From the NCBI GenBank assembly GCA_019787685.1, contig JAHNUO010000105.1:7501-17500 (forward strand): a stretch of 10,000 bases of DNA, in the 5' to 3' direction. This document shows, one piece after another, positions 6,807 to 10,000 of the stretch; positions within the stretch are counted from its first letter, which is position 1, and each line of letters begins with the position of its first letter. A model generated the notes under the pieces. It saw only the letters and a program-made list of their open reading frames with translations, had not been told where the DNA came from and searched no databases. Source of the DNA: Chiua virens. Taxonomy: Eukaryota > Basidiomycota > Agaricomycetes > Boletales > Boletaceae. A program made the translations under genes and the position numbers.

Positions 6807-7878
6807 AGGTCGTAGCGTGTCCTACCCATAGAACTTTACCCGATACCACTCATTTGTTGACATTCGTTTTACAATACTCTTTGGATTAATGAACCTTGAC
6901 ACACGTTGATATGGAACCCTCTTTTGAGCTACGTCTTTGCAAAAGAAAAAGACTTGCGAAAGCTTGAAAAAACATCTAAGAACCTTGAAAGACAATGCTT
7001 AAGGAGATGATTAGAGTCGACCCATAGGTGATAGATTTGAAAGGCTTGTTAACCGTGGTGAACCAAAAGTGTTTGCTAATGGTTACAATCCTATCAAAAT
7101 TTACAACCTATGGGTCTTGAAATGACGCTAGGGGGGACTTTAGGGCCGGTCTTTGAGATTTCTTAATAAGGAAATTGTACTTTAGGGCCGGCCCTTGAGA
7201 ACCATGAAAGCGCACCTAATGCTTGTTGAGTAGTTATGATGAAGTAGTATTAATAGTTTACATTAGTTAGTAGTTTACACCACCTGTACAGACTATGCTT
7301 AGCTTGCTCAATAGAAGTGCTATGAATCTGTTTTATTAATGACTAAGACTGAGTCAAATGAACTTAGAGTGACACATTGCTTGAGTTGAGCTGATTGCAA
7401 GATCTTGAAGTTGAGAATGCAAGCCCAAACTGAGCCTCTTTGTTTCTTAAGAAATCAATTAAGATGAATAATGAAGAATAGGAATGGCCCAAAATGTTAC
7501 AAGACATCTTGGACTTATGTACCTGAGGGGAATGTTACTCCAGAAGTGAAAAGCTAGTCAAGCCAAAAATGCCAAGCTCACTCTGTCACCCCTCAAACAC
7601 AAATCTTTATCTTGTGATGGTAGTAGCACCTAGTCCGGGTTGCTTCCATCACCTTCTTTGGACTCCTCTGGGACAGGCTGACTACCTACCTAGTTGTAAA
7701 CTAAGTTTCTAACAAATCACACACATCATATTATACAAACACACAACCTTGGGTCACATACACCGGTCTGGCACAGAATTTTAGGACAACCGTACGAGAA
7801 GTCGAGCCCGAAGTCACTTCCCAGGTGTTCTCTGAGCAGTCAAATGCCAGCAGGGGAAGGAACCCGACAGAGGGTGAG
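6807..7878. other. Gene-free AT-rich region between the two frames
   Basis: No coding sequence is supported; all frames are broken often. It contains an 11-bp inverted repeat (gacccataggt 7019-7029, acctatgggtc 7106-7116), a 22-bp direct repeat pair (7137-7158, 7179-7200) and the palindrome tttcttaagaaa (7443-7454). The frame of the downstream protein is open from 7705, after the TAA at 7702-7704. The region may join the 3' untranslated part of the first element, unrelated spacer, and the 5' untranslated part of the second; the borders cannot be drawn from this window. Confidence 0.6.
7137..7200. repeat. 22-bp direct repeat with GC palindrome
   Basis: actttagggccgg(t/c)c(t/c)ttgaga occurs at 7137-7158 and 7179-7200, 42 bp apart, with two differences. 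The second copy contains the perfect 12-bp palindrome agggccggccct (7184-7195). The first has lost that symmetry through the two transitions. These are isolated GC-rich words in AT-rich surroundings. Confidence 0.75.
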
Positions 7879-10000
7879 ATGGATTGGTTTAGAAGAGAAC
7901 CTAGTTTTGTCTCGTTCGTTAGATCCACCGTGGACTCAAACAGTGAAGTCTCATACTGCGATAGCGACCTCTTGAGTGATAGAGGGAGGAGACAGTTTGA
8001 GGAGCTTGGTGGACTAACAAGAGATGGAAAAGAGATGGAGAACGCCCAAGTGGCGTGGCAAATCCATCATCTGAGTAGGAACATGGCAGGCCAATATGTT
8101 GGTCGTGGGCGTCCCCCTACTCCCATCCTTAAAAGAATGTTACACGGGAACTTGGAAGAACAAAACTGGCCTGAGGCTCGAAGATGGCGACGTGAAAAAC
8201 GTCGCTACCTTCGAAGGAAGGATAACGCACTGGATGAAGACAACTCCAGCTGGATTGATCGACACCTAGCCGATCCCGCGAAAACCTCCCAAGCGAGAAG
8301 TGACTTAAGAACCAACAGCGTTCAGACAGACTCCCCACTTCATTTACGCTCCTCAGACCCGACTGGATTTCGCTCTGCAATGACAGCAACAGTACGCTTT
8401 TGTCTGTTCAACACTGGTCGCTTGAGTAGAACAGACGTCTGGTCAATCTTAAAGGATCGAATGACCCCTGAAATAATTGATGGGGTTGTCCGAGTCCAAT
8501 CCATTAGGCAACCAAATGGCTTCCCCCGAACAGATATCTGGGTAGAGGCCAGAGTGGCTGCCGCATTGAAAAAAGGGCTCTATTTGACTGCTAAACAACG
8601 AAGATGCGGTGTTAAGAATAACTACAAATATCCCCTTTACCGGTTGAAAGAGCATTGGTTCCCAAACAAGCAAACAAGCAATTGGCGAATAGATGTATGG
8701 AAGCCATGGAGAGATCGTTCTCCTATAAGGCGACCACCTACCATTGAACTGAGAAAAGATTCTCAGGGTAGGCTTGCAACCTTCAATGTAAATGGAATGG
8801 GATCAAAACGTCCCCTTATCCAGAATATGCTGCTAGAAAATAACATAGACATTTTGGCAGTCCAAGAAACTTTGCTTGGACCGGACACCTATAATTTCTA
8901 TCTCGATGGATATGAAATCTATAAAAGAGATAGCAAGAAAGGCTTCCGAGGACAAATGTTGCTGGTTCATCGAAATTACCCCTCATATGAAGTGGGAAAA
9001 ACAAAACATGACCACCTTATCCATGTAAAGGTAGCAAAGTTCAGGGGAAAAACTCCCTGGCACTTCTTTGCAATATACCTTCCATCTGGAGGCAACAAGC
9101 GTGCGGCACGCACGGCATGTCTAAAAGAAATATTAGCAGAATATGCTGAAGTAATACAAAAAGACCCCACAGCGAATGTGGTCCTTCTAGGAGACTTTAA
9201 CTTACCGCGTAAGTTACTCCAACGTAGACTAAAGACTGCAAAGACAGCCTTAGAATGTCTGTCAGTGAATGGTGATGGCCTCACCTTCCACAGAGAAGGA
9301 ACTGCCTGGTCTGATATTGATAGTATTGTTGTAAACCCACGGGCAAGAGAAGAACTATTCCCAGCCAAAACTCTAGAAGATGCATGGGAACTAAGCGACC
9401 ACTTTCCGCTAATGACGGAACTAGTAAATGAAGTGGACCATCCACCAGTGCCGATCACACCAAGTTACCGCTACAATGTGGACCTGGTAAAAGGTCATGG
9501 CAAACAGCTGGTACATAGCAACCGCTGGAGCGCCCTCCCAATAGAACCAATTAACTCTGAGGAGGCGCTGGATGAAAGTGCTAAACAGTTCTGTGCGACC
9601 ATCAATGATGACGCACTAGCCCTCGGTATAAAACAACAAACCTTTGGGGGAAAAATGTATTTGAATAGAACTCTTAAGAAGAAAGTTGAAGGGGTACACA
9701 AAGCCAGACGAGCTTGGGAATTCGCCCACTTACAAGGATCTGCTGACGAGGACTATCTGTTACGCAAATACCATATGTTGCGCCAGGCCTCAAAGAAGGC
9801 ACTAAGACAGCGCAAAGCACACCTACACTCAAAAGAAGTAAAGAGGGTGGCAAAACTATACCATGACAATGAAATGAAAGCTTTCCACCGATGGGAATCC
9901 CAAATGACCAATGGAAAGAGGATTGACACAGTCAAGCCTGTCATGGACGATGAAGGGACCCTCCTGACGGATGAAACTTCCATCAGAAACAGGGTCTTTG
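7879..10000 (+). CDS. LINE ORF2 polyprotein, APE endonuclease part (3' end beyond window)
   Basis: The frame is open for 707 codons to the window edge with no stop. The ATG at 7879 has G at -3 and +4; the frame is open back to 7705. An EEP/APE endonuclease spans residues about 299-513 with all expected motifs: LATFNVNG (N303), AVQE (E330), IYLPSGG (Y400), LLGDFN (D439, N441), WSDID (D479, D481) and SDHF (D507, H508). These residues bind metal and cut the target DNA strand that primes reverse transcription. The first ~298 residues have an Arg-rich stretch (101-114) and a possible RRM-like segment (168-236) resembling ORF1-type RNA-binding domains (inference). The sequence after 513 is basic and helical and ends in DDEGTLLTDE, typical of the region just before the reverse transcriptase. 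Clade is not assigned; fungal Tad1- or L1-like elements are candidates. The frame is intact as far as seen, so the copy may be young. Confidence 0.9.
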   Translation, partial: MDWFRREPSFVSFVRSTVDSNSEVSYCDSDLLSDRGRRQFEELGGLTRDGKEMENAQVAWQIHHLSRNMAGQYVGRGRPPTPILKRMLHGNLEEQNWPEARRWRREKRRYLRRKDNALDEDNSSWIDRHLADPAKTSQARSDLRTNSVQTDSPLHLRSSDPTGFRSAMTATVRFCLFNTGRLSRTDVWSILKDRMTPEIIDGVVRVQSIRQPNGFPRTDIWVEARVAAALKKGLYLTAKQRRCGVKNNYKYPLYRLKEHWFPNKQTSNWRIDVWKPWRDRSPIRRPPTIELRKDSQGRLATFNVNGMGSKRPLIQNMLLENNIDILAVQETLLGPDTYNFYLDGYEIYKRDSKKGFRGQMLLVHRNYPSYEVGKTKHDHLIHVKVAKFRGKTPWHFFAIYLPSGGNKRAARTACLKEILAEYAEVIQKDPTANVVLLGDFNLPRKLLQRRLKTAKTALECLSVNGDGLTFHREGTAWSDIDSIVVNPRAREELFPAKTLEDAWELSDHFPLMTELVNEVDHPPVPITPSYRYNVDLVKGHGKQLVHSNRWSALPIEPINSEEALDESAKQFCATINDDALALGIKQQTFGGKMYLNRTLKKKVEGVHKARRAWEFAHLQGSADEDYLLRKYHMLRQASKKALRQRKAHLHSKEVKRVAKLYHDNEMKAFHRWESQMTNGKRIDTVKPVMDDEGTLLTDETSIRNRVF

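Larger units (their letters stand above)
4991..10000 (+). mobile_element. Non-LTR retrotransposon insertion(s) after 18S
   Basis: From 4991 the sequence no longer matches 18S and carries two retroelement-type frames in the same orientation: a CCHC gag-like/ORF1 protein, and an endonuclease frame running off the window. The order ORF1 then EN (then RT, expected beyond 10000) is that of APE-type LINEs. It is not certain that this is one element: about 1.07 kb of non-coding sequence separates the frames, and the second has its own long N-terminal region. The 3' end, poly(A) or target-site duplication is not visible. Confidence 0.55.

Noticed and set aside
8976..9458. 160-codon minus-strand frame and neighbouring minus frames at 8129-9983
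   Set aside because: Antisense to the endonuclease frame whose catalytic motifs are all present on plus.

Overview
The window looks like fungal nuclear DNA, most likely from a basidiomycete. The main evidence is a stretch at 4586-4990 that reads as the 5' end of a fungal small-subunit (18S) rRNA gene, with wording closest to what I remember of basidiomycete 18S. The only convincing coding sequences are retroelement-type, and the rest is repeat-rich spacer. I could run no search, so lineage and family calls rest on reading alone.

Layout. 1-2981: repeat-rich DNA made of two arrays of 61/70/82-bp units (about 1-480 and 2098-2740). Each array ends in the same ~303-bp module (415-717 and 2678-2981, about 99% identical). 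Between them lie a spacer with strong hairpins (1009-1099), a minisatellite of 11-13-bp units (about 1383-1860) and a degenerate but architecturally complete serine tRNA-like sequence (1912-1994). 3045-3920: 2.75 copies of a ~310-bp tandem repeat, placed and shaped like rDNA intergenic-spacer subrepeats. 3921-4585: presumed rRNA promoter and 5' external transcribed spacer (ETS), with a TATATAA inside a perfect inverted repeat and an imperfect duplication that runs into the 18S start. 4586-4990: 18S 5' segment that loses about 21 nt after ~388 nt, resumes briefly and then stops. 4991-10000: foreign sequence with a 604-nt leader, a 403-codon gag-like/ORF1 protein with one CCHC zinc knuckle (5595-6806), about 1.07 kb of AT-rich sequence without a gene, and a long reading frame (7879 to the window edge) holding a complete apurinic-type (EEP/APE) endonuclease of a LINE.

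Interpretation. The simplest reading is one rDNA unit, or a copy of its 5' part, interrupted inside 18S by one or two non-LTR retrotransposons. If ORF1 and the endonuclease frame belong to one element, this would be an 18S-inserted LINE in a fungus. However, the 1.07-kb gap, the different base composition and the long N-terminal region of the second frame fit two separate elements equally well. In a retroelement, ORF1 would bind the element RNA, and the endonuclease plus the expected downstream reverse transcriptase would carry out target-primed reverse transcription. The reverse transcriptase itself lies outside the window.
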